NCBI GenBank assembly: GCA_034008185.1 | Contig: CM067109.1 | Coordinates: 30,288,885 to 30,352,884, forward strand | From: Gorsachius magnificus | Taxonomy: Eukaryota > Chordata > Aves > Pelecaniformes > Ardeidae | Direction of reading: 5' to 3' | DNA: 64,000 bases | Program-made: the position numbers and the translations under genes | The notes under the pieces: model-generated | Databases searched by the model: none | What the model was told of the DNA's origin: nothing | Seen by the model: only the letters and a program-made list of their open reading frames with translations | Shown: positions 1 through 11,617 of the stretch, piece by piece | Position numbering within the stretch: the stretch's first letter is position 1 | How the letters are laid out: each line of letters starts with the position of its first letter

Positions 1-975
1 AAGCTTTAACCTAACCCTGCCATCCCACCACTAAACCATGTCCCTAAGCACCTTGTCTACCCGTCTTTTAAATACCTCCAGGGATGGGGACTTGACCACC
101 TCCTTGGGCAGCCCATTCCAGAGCCTGACAACCCTCTCGGTGAAGACGTTTTTCCTAATGTCCAATCTAAACCTGCCCTGGCGCAGCTTCAAACCATTCC
201 CCCTTGTCCTATCATCCATTACCAGGGAGAAGAGGCCGACCCCCACCTCACTACCCCCTCCTGTCAGGCAGTTGTAGAGGGCGATCAGGTCTCCCCTCAG
301 CCTCCTCTTCTCCAGGCTCAACAACCCCAGTTCCCTCAGCCGCTCCTCGTATGACTTGTGCTCCAGACCCCTCGCCGGCTTTGTTGCTCTCCTCTGGACC
401 TGTTCCAGCAAGGCAACGCCTTTCTTGTAGTGAGGGGCCCAAAACTGAACACAGGATTCAAGGTGCAGCCTCACCAGCACTGAGTACAGGGGCATGATCA
501 CTGCCCTGCTCCTGCTGGCCACACTATTCCTGATACAGGCCAGGATGTCGTTGGCCTTCTTGGCCACGTGGGCACACTGCTGGCTCATATTCAGGCGGCT
601 GTCAATCAGTACCCCCAGGTCTCTCTCTGCCAGGCAGCTCCCCAGCCACTCTGCCCCATGCCTGTAGCGTTGTGTGGGGTTGTTGTGACCCAAGTGCAGG
701 ACCCGGCACTTGGCCTTGTTGAACCTCATGCAGTTGGCCTTGGCCCATCAATCCAGCCTGTCCAGGTCCCTCTGCAGAGCCCTCCTCCCCTCCAGCAGAT
801 CAACACTACCACCCAGTTTGGTGTCATCTGCAAATTTACTGAGGGCACACTCAATCTCCTCATCCAGGTCATTGTTAAAGATATTAAACAAGACCAGCCT
901 TAGAACTGAGCCCTGGGGGACACCGCTTGTGACTGGCCGCCAACTGGATTTAGCTCCATTCACCACGGGCTTTCG
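1..975 (-). mobile_element. CR1 LINE, 5'-truncated, antisense to EPB41L4A
   Basis: The minus strand encodes the C-terminal part of a CR1 reverse transcriptase. The open frame 31-729 has the typical tail ([13 protein letters not shown] ... VPLYSVL-like ... FWAPHYKK ... [16 protein letters not shown]). The frame at 748-966 carries the RT motifs TSGVPQGS and FADDT. The two frames are offset by a frameshift near 735. The 3' end lies at or beyond base 1 of the window, so the terminal repeat is not visible. The 5' end is truncated near 975. Confidence 0.93.
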
Positions 976-3900
976 GATGCTGAAGGCAGACTAATGGTAC
1001 TTCTCCATGTGTCAGACACCATGTGACAGTCAGTTGCATGTCAGTAGGATAAGTCTATCCCTTTTCACCTAAATGGGTTCTCAAATATTGCAAAGTCCAT
1101 TTCACACAATAAACCAAGTCTGTTTGATATATTTTAAATCACTTTTTAAAAAATGCTAATCCAATGTAGATTTTACTTTTACAGAATAATTTTTATCTCA
1201 GAAATGAGTCTGGTGGTGTAAACAGTCTTATGAGTTACTTAAAACTTTCCCTGACTGAAATGTCTGAGAGAATAATGTGACATTTCTTCTTAAAATAAAT
1301 ATTCTTTTGCATAATGAGATTATGCTGATGGGTGTCATTGGTGGCTAGTTCTTTGTTCTTAATTTTCTGTTTCTGATATGGTGCAATAAGATTAAATATG
1401 CCTTGTGCAACACGTTAAGCAGGGTGAAAATGTGTTACATGTTTCTTAAGGTGTTTTCTGCCAAATGCCACTTAAATTATGATCCAGCTGCACATGGCTT
1501 ATAATTTAGCTTTTTGGAACTAAAATCAGAGTTCTCCCCAAACCCTGCAGCAACTTACAAATAGCTCTTATGCAGTATCTTCCTTCCACCTTCTCCATGT
1601 TCAGCACCTTTCCTCACCTGCTTCTTCACTTTTTTTCCTTAAGATTGTTAAGTGCTTGCAAACCTTCCTTTCTGCTGCCAGTTTGGTTAGCCATTCTGGT
1701 TTTGTTTTGTTTGTTTAGCTGTTGGTGCCAGTAATGGGACCAGCCACAGCAGTGGTTTTGGGGGCAATTAGATGAACCAGTAGCTACAAATGCATGGCTG
1801 TAGCATGTGCAGTCTGCATTGCCTCCGTTGTAGAGGTGTGTGTGAAGTGCTAAAGCCTCTGACCTCTGGCATCTCATTAAAATGTTTTCCCTTGTTCCTT
1901 CTTTTTTATACATGTTCTGGTGTTATTAGCAGTTACATAGCATGTGTTTTTTATATTTTTTTTCCTATCACCCTAAGGTAGAGGTCAGCTATCTTTTGCA
2001 GGGCTGAGCAACTAATATTTCTTTGTCTCATTGGTCCATTAAAGTATGCTAAAGTCATTAGGACTGCAGCAACTTGGTGAACTCTGGGTTAAGAGTTGGA
2101 GTAGGTGTCAGGACAATGATAGAAAATATTTACTTTTATACTTTCAGTAAAAATACTTGTGCTTTAAGGGGGGGTTGGAGCACATGATACTGTGAACAGA
2201 GAGAAACTAGCTTTCTTGTATAAAAGCCACTGCCACCGACCAATTCCCCTGGTAGGATAGACAGTGTAGACAGTTTGGCTTTAGAATGGCAGGTTATTTT
2301 CCTAGAATCCAGTTTACAGTGGCTTTGAAGGCAGTAACCTCCCTTTTGTCACTTGCTTAATACGTTTCGTATCTTGGTTGTTCTAGGGTTAGTGGAAAAA
2401 TCAGACCAGGACACTTCAATGTGTATGCAATCAATGCTTTTATATTTGTGTGTGTGTGTTTAAATTGGCATTCAAGTTGGTGTTCAGTTGGAGAAGGGCT
2501 TTTTTTGTTTTGTTCTGTAAACTCTTACACGTGAGATACACATAGCTTGTTTCATTTGCTTATTCTTCCCATTTCATTTAAGCTGAGAGAAGGTTACAGT
2601 TGCATCTTGTTCTGGTTGCAAATCGTAAACTCAGACATGGAACAGGATCTCCCATTATTCTGTTTTACCCTTTTAGGGCAAGACTGGTAATGTTCAGCTT
2701 CCGCAACAGCGTGTAGGGTGAAAGCGTTCATTCTTCTTGTGGCTACATGTGACAGGCTCCTGGGGAACGCCCTCTCTGGACAAACATTGATGTGACCAGA
2801 CCTGTTGCTGTGGTTCTGAGTTTATTCAGCAGGGGAAAACACATTGCTTAGGGTTTGTTGTTGTTTGGTAGCTGAGGACTTGATTTGTGCCTGCCTTGCA
2901 CACTGGGTAGTTTTATAAACTAGTGTAAAGTAAGTGCTGCCACTCTGCTTTGAAAGCCAGGTGAGAATCGGGAGTGGGTATTAAAATTGCAGTACTGCCT
3001 GTATTATAATAGTCCCTAAGCGATCACAGGCAGTCACAGTCCCTGCCCTAACTTACGTCTTACCAGAGATGCCTGTCATTACCCTTCTTCACCAGCCTCT
3101 GTCATGGTGGCTAGAACTGTTGGTCTGGCACATTCAAAGTCACAGATCTTTTCCCAGAAGGCTGTGAGATTGGGTTTGAAAGTTAAATTTTAGAAAATGA
3201 ATCTTGGGGTAATTTTATTTATTTGCTTATTTATTTACTTTGAGCTTTACACTTTGAAGTTTATTTTAAATAAACTAGGTAACGTAGGTTTTGTAAAAGG
3301 ATGGATGTGACCGCTTCTGCATTTCATGCATGTGGTGTGAGATGCACAAACCCTTGAGGCTACAGGTTCGGAAACTAGTTTAGAAAATAAACATTATCAC
3401 ATAGTAAGCTACACTAGTGTAGACATATGGAAGTCCATTTTTATAGGCTGTTAGTAACACAGAGGGCAAAGCATGAGCTCTTACTGTATGTTTTCCTTTT
3501 GATCACACTATCTTCTGCTCTCATTAATAGATTTAAACACAAACACTACTTCCAGATAACGTCAGTGAAGTGGCTTTAGTTGATAAGAAACAGGCTTGAC
3601 AAGCTAATTAGCCTGCTAGGCTGTTGAGGTTTTGGACATTTGAGTTTTTAAAAATGTAATAGTCTATTTAAATTGAATGCAGAAGTCAGCATCAAGATGG
3701 CTGTAAAAGGGAATTGAAGTGTGCATTCACCTTATTGGAAAAGTTCAGTGCAGTGAATGCTGACAGTTACTTATTTGACAAAAGGTAGACAACCTGCTAC
3801 AAGCGAGATGTTCAGAATTTCTGGATATCTAAGGCATTTTTGAGAGGCCTGTTACCTTGGTATGCAAGAAACAGTCATATAGATAAGTTACTGGGGTTAG

Positions 3901-6900
3901 TGTTTGGACAGTTTTTCTGGAGTCTATTCTCTTCTGTTGGGGATACTGTATCATACAGAGGTGTATGCTGGTAGAACAGTATGAGGTGGAACATACTTAA
4001 AGAAATTATTACAGTTCCTGTAAGCATGGACAGGAAGCTGCTAATTAAGATGGTTATTTGTGCAAAAGAATTGTACAGCAATAGTTTTCTTATTTCAGAA
4101 AGCAAAGCAAAGGTCCTCATTGTGGGCAGTGGTGGAGTCAGACATGGCTAATATGAGGTCTTGACTCAGTAGAAGCCTATTTTGTATTTCTGGGTGGATT
4201 CTGCCTCTGCATGATAGTCACTGGTATGTTGTCTTTTCTTTGGTTGTCCCTGGTATGTTGTCTTTTCTTTGGTTGTCCCTCAACTAAGTACTTGTTAAAA
4301 TAGTAGAGTGGTAACCAGGGAACTCAACAGTGAGAACGAGCTGCTACTTTTGTAAGGGTGTACTAGAACTGGCTGCTCCAAAAGCTGAGGTGCCCCATGT
4401 AGGCTCTGCAGCACCAGCCTTCGTTGCAGGCTTCCTCGTTCAGGTGGACTGACCCTGTATCACGTAACTCCCCCGTCACCTGACACCCAGGGACAGCTGG
4501 GTGTCAGCAGAACTGTTAAGGCTCTCGCCAAACATGGCAAAAGATCAGCCCTGGAGGCAGCTATTGCTTTTATAACACATGACCATTGGCTCTTTTTCTG
4601 GCAGTTGTTTCATAGCTCTGGCATGTTTTGGAGCACGAGTTCTTTTTGCTTCATCAAGTTATGAGCACTCTGAGGGGCTTAACTGGAAGCTACCTCACTT
4701 ATGCAGTAATATGTGAAGTACTGAAATTACTTCCTTTGTTTGAAAAAGTCATATCTTTGCTGATTTCAGTACTTCTGTAGCCCAAATTAACTACAGTGAG
4801 TTATTTTACATATTTGGTGGTCTAGGAAAGGCAAACTAGATGTATCTGCATGCAAAAAAATATGGTCAGAAACCCTGAGATATCCTTGTAGATTAACACT
4901 TTGATTCACTCCATTTTCATTTTACTACCAGTACCTTCCTTAAAGGTGGGAAATTTCTGCTTCCTGTTCTTATGTGCGGTCATCTTTATTTACTTGTGAT
5001 TTTTCACTTTCTTAGACATCAGTGGAAGAATTTTTGTAGCAGTCTTTTATGGCCTTAATGAAGATCGGGGATCCTTTTTGTGATCATTTTCTTATCCACA
5101 TTAATTCGAGAAAGTTTTTCATTCAGTAATTCTGTCTTTTTAACCAAGCAGGTCATAGTGGCAGCGTAGCTATTGTTTCATTCTTGAAAACAGAAAATAA
5201 CTTTATGGGCAGTTGTGCAGTGCTTCAGAGTCTGGAGAGTTGGTTGTCTCTTACTGTATAAAATACAGGATTCATTCAGAATGCCAAAAGTTTCCTTTCT
5301 GTCTGAATCTGCGCTCATTCCACATTTCCTTCTTCAGAATATTCCAAATTCTTCCTAGTGCTTATGCACAACAAAAAGTGCCTTGAAGGAGCAAGTATTG
5401 TACAAGACAGGACCCAGGCTGTTCCCCTCCCCTGCCAGGCATTAGTCTGAAAAACTAAGTAGGGAAAGGAGTAAACTCCATCATTGAAAGTGGTGCGGTC
5501 AAACACTTAAAGGGCTTGGCTGAGTTGCTTAAGCAAAGGTGACTAATGCCACTTAAGACCCTCTGCAGCATATAAGGCACTGCAGAAGACTAGCAGATTT
5601 AACCTGTAGGAGAGGCAATTGATGGCCAGACAAGATGCCTTAGGATATCTCAAGTATTTGTGTTGAAGTAGGGGAGAGTACAGAGACTTTGTATGTCAAA
5701 GGAGTGGTATGGAAAGTTGAGGGAGATGGCGGAGAATTTTTTTCTCTGAGATTGTGAGGAAAGCTTACAATGCAAAATCTCGCCACAGCTTAATTTAAGA
5801 TACTACGTTTTAGTTTTAGCCAAACAGAAAGGCTTTGAGTTTGTACCACTGTGTTAACAACCCTATGATGCTGTTGCTTGTGCCCGCAAGACATAGTAGT
5901 TTCATGTTAGCAGTCTTACAGGCTTCAGTCAATCTGTTTCAGTATCTTCAATGAACATGCTCAGAATCCTGTCCAGAGCTGATGTACATCATCAGTCATG
6001 TTGCTTTGTCATTTTACTTAACATCTGTTTCTGGAGGTGGTAACAGTTTTTGTAAGAAATGACTAAAATTGCTGGTTAGATAGAAAGAGAATGTGTGAAC
6101 TGAAGAAAAATTACAGATCAATATTAATAGCACAGCATGGAAACTGAAATTATAGCACCAGTAGGACAGATCTGTCTTGATGATTAATATATTACTACAT
6201 ACCAAGCTGAACAGAACAGTTCTTTTTTTGTTCATGATACTGAGCTGTATACATCTGCAGAGCATAATCTTATCACGCCACTTTGGTGTTAACCCACTAT
6301 GAAATACCCAGATTCCCTTGGCCCTCAGTGCTCCTAAATCGTGAATACACAACTCTGTTTCTTTGAAGCCTGTTATATGAGGGCTCAAAAAGAGGGGAAA
6401 ATGTGTGTTCCTCCTGCTTATTCAGGTTCCTTCTCATGGCTCAGGTGGGGACTTAAGTGCCAACAGAGTGAAAAGTGCGGGCTCAAAATGGAAAGAGTAT
6501 TGGGCACAAAATTGGAAAATAGGCAGATAACTTTCAAATATTGGCCAAAAGTTTCTGACTGATTGAAACTCATCCTTAGGTGTCTCTGTCAGTGCATTAC
6601 TCTTCATTGTCTCTCTATATTTACATTACTAGTTTTCTAATACATTGATTTACAGTTATTACTTTCCTGGTCTTAACTAAGGATATATTAGTGTTGTGTT
6701 GCACTGTATTGCTACATCAATTTGAAATGGTTTCTTAAACATATTCATCTTGCTTTACCATCCAATCTAACGATTGTTTTAGAGGCTGTAGTTATTACAT
6801 TGGAGATTCCCAAACTTTTTCATACCCTGTGTTCTCCTCACACCTTTATTCTCATTTGTGACTGAGCAGGTAATTCCCTTCTGGTGGCAATGGCCTAGTA

Positions 6901-7197
6901 CCCCTGTGAGAGCAAAAGCTCCAAAGTCCTCTGTCTCATGTGGAAGAGTAATGAACATCCCCCATGTTAAACTTTCTTGTGATGTGTTATAACTAGAAAT
7001 AAGGATAAGACACAAAAGTGTGTTCCTTATGCACCCTTAGCAAGTGGAGCGTGCATCACGTATGTGCAGCATACATCAGATGTTTTGTGAATCGTTTTAT
7101 CTCTTGTGCTGCACTGTGTTCAGTAGGTGATCATGCTGAATAGGCATGCAAGCATGTATGCTACAGGACTGTTCTGTTTGTGGTTTTTTTTTTCCAG
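976..7197. other. EPB41L4A: Intron upstream of the first visible EPB41L4A exon
   Basis: No exon with convincing homology was found here; the FERM-domain exons must lie further 5', outside the window. The stretch is AT-rich, with short chance ORFs, a small TG run near 2449 and a 29-bp tandem duplication at 4222-4279. The last 15 bases form the poly-T acceptor tract of exon a. Confidence 0.7.
4222..4279. repeat. Perfect 29-bp tandem duplication (2 copies)
   Basis: TGGTATGTTGTCTTTTCTTT followed by GGTTGTCCC occurs at 4222-4250 and is repeated without mismatch at 4251-4279. Lack of divergence indicates a recent duplication or a sequencing/assembly artefact. Confidence 0.93.
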
Positions 7198-7279
7198 GAT
7201 CTAAGAACATGAGCCAGATTACAACAAATGGGGAAAATGAAGGAACTACCAAAATTATTGCACCTTCCCCTGTGAAAAG
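7198..7279 (+). CDS. EPB41L4A: EPB41L4A coding exon a (first in window)
   Basis: 82 nt. The acceptor follows a poly-T tract (ttttccag) and the donor is AAAAG/gtatgt. The exon enters with two bases of a split codon and leaves in phase 2. It translates as SKNMSQITTNGENEG followed by TTKIIAPSPVK, matching the linker just after the FERM region. An ATG at 7211 is in frame, but mammalian homology continues upstream of it, so it is probably internal. A short isoform starting at this ATG cannot be excluded from sequence alone. Confidence 0.92.
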
Positions 7280-8424
7280 GTATGTAGACCAGCAGTTCCC
7301 TTCCAGCTCTTAAGAGACTGCATATTGCATTGGATAAAGGAACACATTTAGTCATCATTAGTAACAGTTTTTCCTGCCCTTAAGTTTAGGACCATCTGAT
7401 CTTTTGTTGACAAAGGTCAGAGAGCATTGCCCAGTAATTCGTTTTAACAAACCCTGATCTTCTGAGGAACCTGGAACCAGGTGACACACAGTTTGGAAAC
7501 CCATGAATTGGGACAAGTTAGTGGGAAGGCAAACAATCTCAGTTTTATATGTGAAAAAACACGGATGATGACCCAAGGGGCATTGGTCAAGATAGTCCTG
7601 TGAAGTCCTATATGTCTCCGCCCTGGGAGCTGCCAGCTGGCTGGCAGGGCCCTCAGGGCATGGGTCTTCTGCCTCTGCACAGGGCAAGCTCTGCTTGGGG
7701 TGTGTGGGCAGGGAAGAGCTGGGCATGGCCTTTCTTCCAGCAGTGCTCTTAATCTTGCAGTCCATCACCCGTTATACTGGTAAATCCAGAACAAAATTCA
7801 TGAGTGTTTGTGTCTCATTGTTAGGAGCAGTGAATTGCCAGGGCTCCTCTGGACATGCGTGGTCTGCTGTGTTTAATTATCAGTGCTGAAGTGCGCATCT
7901 CTGGTTATTGGGCGTGTTTGAGAGAAGGAGGTTAGGCTCAGATTCAGCAAGGGATTTAAATCCCCACCCTTAATTTTGGGTGGGATTTGGGTGCCTGAAT
8001 CAAAAAAGAGTGATCTGAGAAAACAGTGAGTCAAAAACTCGGCACCTAACTTTTTTGCTTAGTTGCTTGAATGTCTGTCTCTGCATGCCCAGTAACCCTG
8101 ACAGGTTTTTTTGAGTTAAGCACCTCTGGCCTTATATCTCCATCGAAGCTGTGGGCTTCGCATGCTAGGTATCTGGACTGACCTCTGAAGAAGGGTCTAA
8201 AAGGTTTACTGCAAGTACTTGGTGAATAGCGTTTCCTATTGCCTAATATTTAGAACAGTTGCCTTGATAAAGAAGAGCTGAGTTTAATTGCTTCCTTTGT
8301 TGAGGGAAATTGAATCAAATATTCTAGCCCTTAGAAAATAATGCTAATTGTGTGTTAAAAGAAAGTTCATGGTTTTGCCACTTGGTCATGCGGAAGCTAG
8401 GCCATTGAGCAGAAAACAATACAA

Positions 8425-8744
8425 AGGTATATAAGTACCTGCAGGGAGGGTTGCAGAGAGGGTGTAGCCAGGCTCTTCTCAGTGGTGCCCAGTGCCAGGA
8501 CCAGAGGCAATGGGCACAGACTGAAACACAGGAGGTTCCCTCTGAGCATCAGGCAACACTTTTTCACTGTGAGGGTGACCAAGTGCTAGCACAGGTTGCC
8601 CAGCGAGGTGGTGGAGTCTCCATCCTTGGAGATACTCAAAAGCCATCTGGGAGTGCTCTTGGGCAGCTGGCTCTAGGTGGCCCTGCTTGAGCAGGGGGTT
8701 GGACCAGATGGCCTCCAATCCCAAACATTCAGTCATTCTGTGAG
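8425..8744 (+). mobile_element. CR1 3'-end fragment (sense, intron a-b)
   Basis: A 320-bp 3' terminal piece that ends in ATTCAGTCATTCTGTGA-like octamer repeats, the CR1 hallmark, without poly(A). It is nearly identical in content to the 3' end of the element at 22385-24640 (reverse strand), so both belong to one subfamily. Confidence 0.9.
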
Positions 8745-11504
8745 TTGTTAGGAAAGAGAAAGGTACAAAGCAAGAGGTACCCTTATTCCAGAGACGATCA
8801 TACTGGGAAGGGAGAGGAGCCCTTCATTGTAGCTTGTGCTCCAGATGCTGTGTATAAATGTTTAGCAATGAACTGCTAAAAAGGCTATCTGCATGGATAG
8901 GCAGGTTGTAAAGCAAGAACCAAAGTAAGGGGCTCTCAATGTGGCAGCTTCAACCTTTCTGAGTTTAGTTTCTTACCTTGGCAGTTTAAAAGCAATTCAC
9001 AGGCAGACTCTGACTGAGTCACAGTTTTGAATAGTGTTAGTCACTTCCAGCAACAAAGTGTTGGAAGTTGTTTTTCTTGATTGCTTTCTATTTAGAAATT
9101 GATTTGTTTTTTCCTCAGTGTCTCTGTCTGCACATGTAAAACATTTTCAGGTCTGCCAGGCTTAGTATCCACGACAGGTAGCACACACACTTTGTGAAGC
9201 ATTTACAGTTTGGTAGTTTATTCCATCCTGTGTAATTCTCATGTGAATTGTCAGTCATGCTTGCAAAGCATCTTTCAGCAGCTCTTACAAGATGTGTTTT
9301 CATATTTTAACATTTATTTCACTGTTGAGATAAATATTCGGTCACTTCTGCATAAGTGGTGTAAGTTCAAGGTAACTCATAAAGCCCACCACCGACAGTA
9401 ATCTCACGTGAAATTCAGATCTTAACCTTTTCAAATACTTTGAATGAACTCATTCCATTTTGCAACTGCATTCCTGGAGATAATACCGGTATCTGAAGAG
9501 CTGCCATGCTGTAGCTCTCTAGCTGTAAAGTGCGTGCCTGCTCTGAATGAATAATGACTTGGGAATCTAATGCAGTAAATTCACCTCCCAATGTAATTTC
9601 TCTCTCTGTCTCTCTTTTTTTAAGATTTGAGAACACTATTAAATTTTTTTTAAGCCCAACTTCAATCTAAGTATTGTTCCCTAGTTTATGCTGTGCAAAA
9701 CCAATTGCTTTTTGCAATATGGGACTGAAACATACTTACCGGAGTTACTTGCTAAGTCTGTACTAAGCACATGTTCTTGAGCCTGGGAATAGATTGTATG
9801 CGCATGTGAGTCAATAATTAATGGGTGCAGTATTAAGAAAACTATTTACCTGATAGAGTGTAATTTAATTTCTTTTCCTGTTGACTTACTGTAGCTTTGC
9901 ATTTTGTTCACTATGTGAGAATTAAATGATTAACTCGGTGACCTGTAGTAACCAAAGGCTGAGGTTAAAACTGGATTAGTGAGTTAAGTAGCCACAATTC
10001 CTTCATAAAGCCGAGTCTGTCACCTCCTGCTCTGGGCAAAGAACTCTGGCTTATGTCCTCTTCTCTGTAAGCATGTGTAAAGCCTTTATTTTTGCTGCTT
10101 AAGTTGCACTTCGTAAAGATACATGGTATTAATGCTTGTAGCAGGTTGCTGTCAGTAATACTTCTTGAAGAGCTTAGTGGAAATCAGTATGGCTATCTAG
10201 TTATGTATCAGGTGAACCGCTTGTTCATGTAGAAACATCACATCTAGAGATGGTGATACAGGAAAAGCACGAGTAGCTGTTGGTAAGAAGGTGGGCGCAA
10301 AAGCATGCTCTGGCTGGAAGCCACCTCGCAGCACCTGGAGTGGCAGTGAGCAGGCTATGAAGGAGCATTAGCGGATTGGAAGCTGTAAAACCTGACACTG
10401 TGAGAATGGTAGGAATAGGAAGAATCGGAGCATCCTGCTGTTTTACCCCTGCCTCCCGTAGGTGCGGTGGGAGACTAATTACAAATGCTGATATAACTCT
10501 TAAGCCAGGTGGCTATCTTTACTGTCCTGGTACTTTACCTTGCAGCACTCAGTAAAGGCAGCTCTTTCACATTGTCAGATCTATGCTCGGTGTCTAGCAA
10601 AAAGAAAACATAAGGAGTTAATGGGGAAGAAGTGAGAAGAGTATGCTATTCTATGAACCTGTGGTCTGTCATGTTTTAAATAGTTATCACCCCTGCCTTT
10701 GTTGCTCCCATCTTAAAAACGGTACTGCAGACCTGGAAAAATGTTAGAGAAGTATGATAAGGATAACCAGAGGTATGTGGTGACTCCTATACTGGGAGAG
10801 ATTAAATAGTCTGTGATTCTTTCACCTGGAAGAGAGACAGTTGTTTAAAATGTATTAAAAAGATTATGGGGTGGAGTTTGTGATTAGGGAACCATCATTC
10901 ATAGGGCTTTTTTTCTTTCTATAAGCACAGACCTAGTAAGGAGCACAGGATGGATGTTTTGAACCAGGTAGAAGTTTTGAAATAAAATTAAATAATTGTT
11001 TGTGCCATAGTTATATACTGGAGCATGCCGCTACCGGGCACTATTTATGCCAAAAATTAAAAAATGTTCAAGAGGTGTTTAATTAAACCCATGGAAGAAA
11101 GTTCCGTCAAGAACTATGTAGAATAAAAAGCAGATAAAGTTCAATAATCTATTAACTGCATAGTGTGGAAGACTAACAGCGTGTTGTATATTTGCCCTAT
11201 TGTTAGACTTCTTGCCTAAGCATCTGATTCTTGTTTATTCTGAGGCAAGATTGACTTTTTTTCTGACTCGGTGCAGCCATAGTTATGAGCTTGTAGAGCT
11301 GATTTTCAAATCTTGGTTTTTTTCCTTCCAGTCTCTCTAGGAGAGATTCTTCAACATAGCAGCTTTTTGGCCTCTTTCACATAGCAGGCAAATAGCTATA
11401 TGCTAGGGTGGGTCTCTCTCATGACTGTATGCCTTTAAGATTAAATTTTAAGAGGTTAGGGGGAGAGAACGTGTGATCTGTACACTGTGGGTTTAAAATA
11501 TACA

Positions 11505-11518
11505 CATATATATATATC
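11505..11518. repeat. TA dinucleotide microsatellite beside exon b
   Basis: A short run of alternating AT at the 3' end of intron a-b, ending about 15 bases before the exon b acceptor. Length variation could affect acceptor recognition; this is inferred. Confidence 0.7.
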
Positions 11519-11533
11519 TGTACTTTTATTTAG

Positions 11534-11617
11534 CTTTAAAAAGACGAAAAATGAAAACAGTCCAGAAACCCAAAGAAGTAAAACAAGCGCACCGTGGGAG
11601 GAAAATGGCCCACAGAG
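11534..11617 (+). CDS. EPB41L4A: EPB41L4A coding exon b
   Basis: 84 nt, phase 2 in and out (symmetric). The acceptor is ttttatttag and the donor is CAGAG/gtaagg. With the split Ser codon it reads SFKKTKNENSPETQRS, then KTSAPWEENGPQ. A TA-dinucleotide run lies about 15 to 30 bases upstream of the acceptor. Confidence 0.93.

Larger units (their letters stand above)
7280..11533 (+). other. EPB41L4A: EPB41L4A intron a-b
   Basis: 4.25 kb, gtatgt...tttag. It contains a sense-oriented CR1 3' fragment at about 8425-8744 and a TA-dinucleotide tract (about 11505-11518) next to the acceptor. I see no gene in it. Confidence 0.85.

Noticed and set aside
204..966. Plus-strand ORFs over the first CR1 (for example 568-903)
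   Set aside because: They are reverse-strand shadows of the CR1 reverse transcriptase frame.
4103..4116. Acceptor-like tttcttatttcag as a possible earlier EPB41L4A exon
   Set aside because: The following sequence does not encode the residues expected upstream of exon a and the nearest downstream gt is a poor donor.
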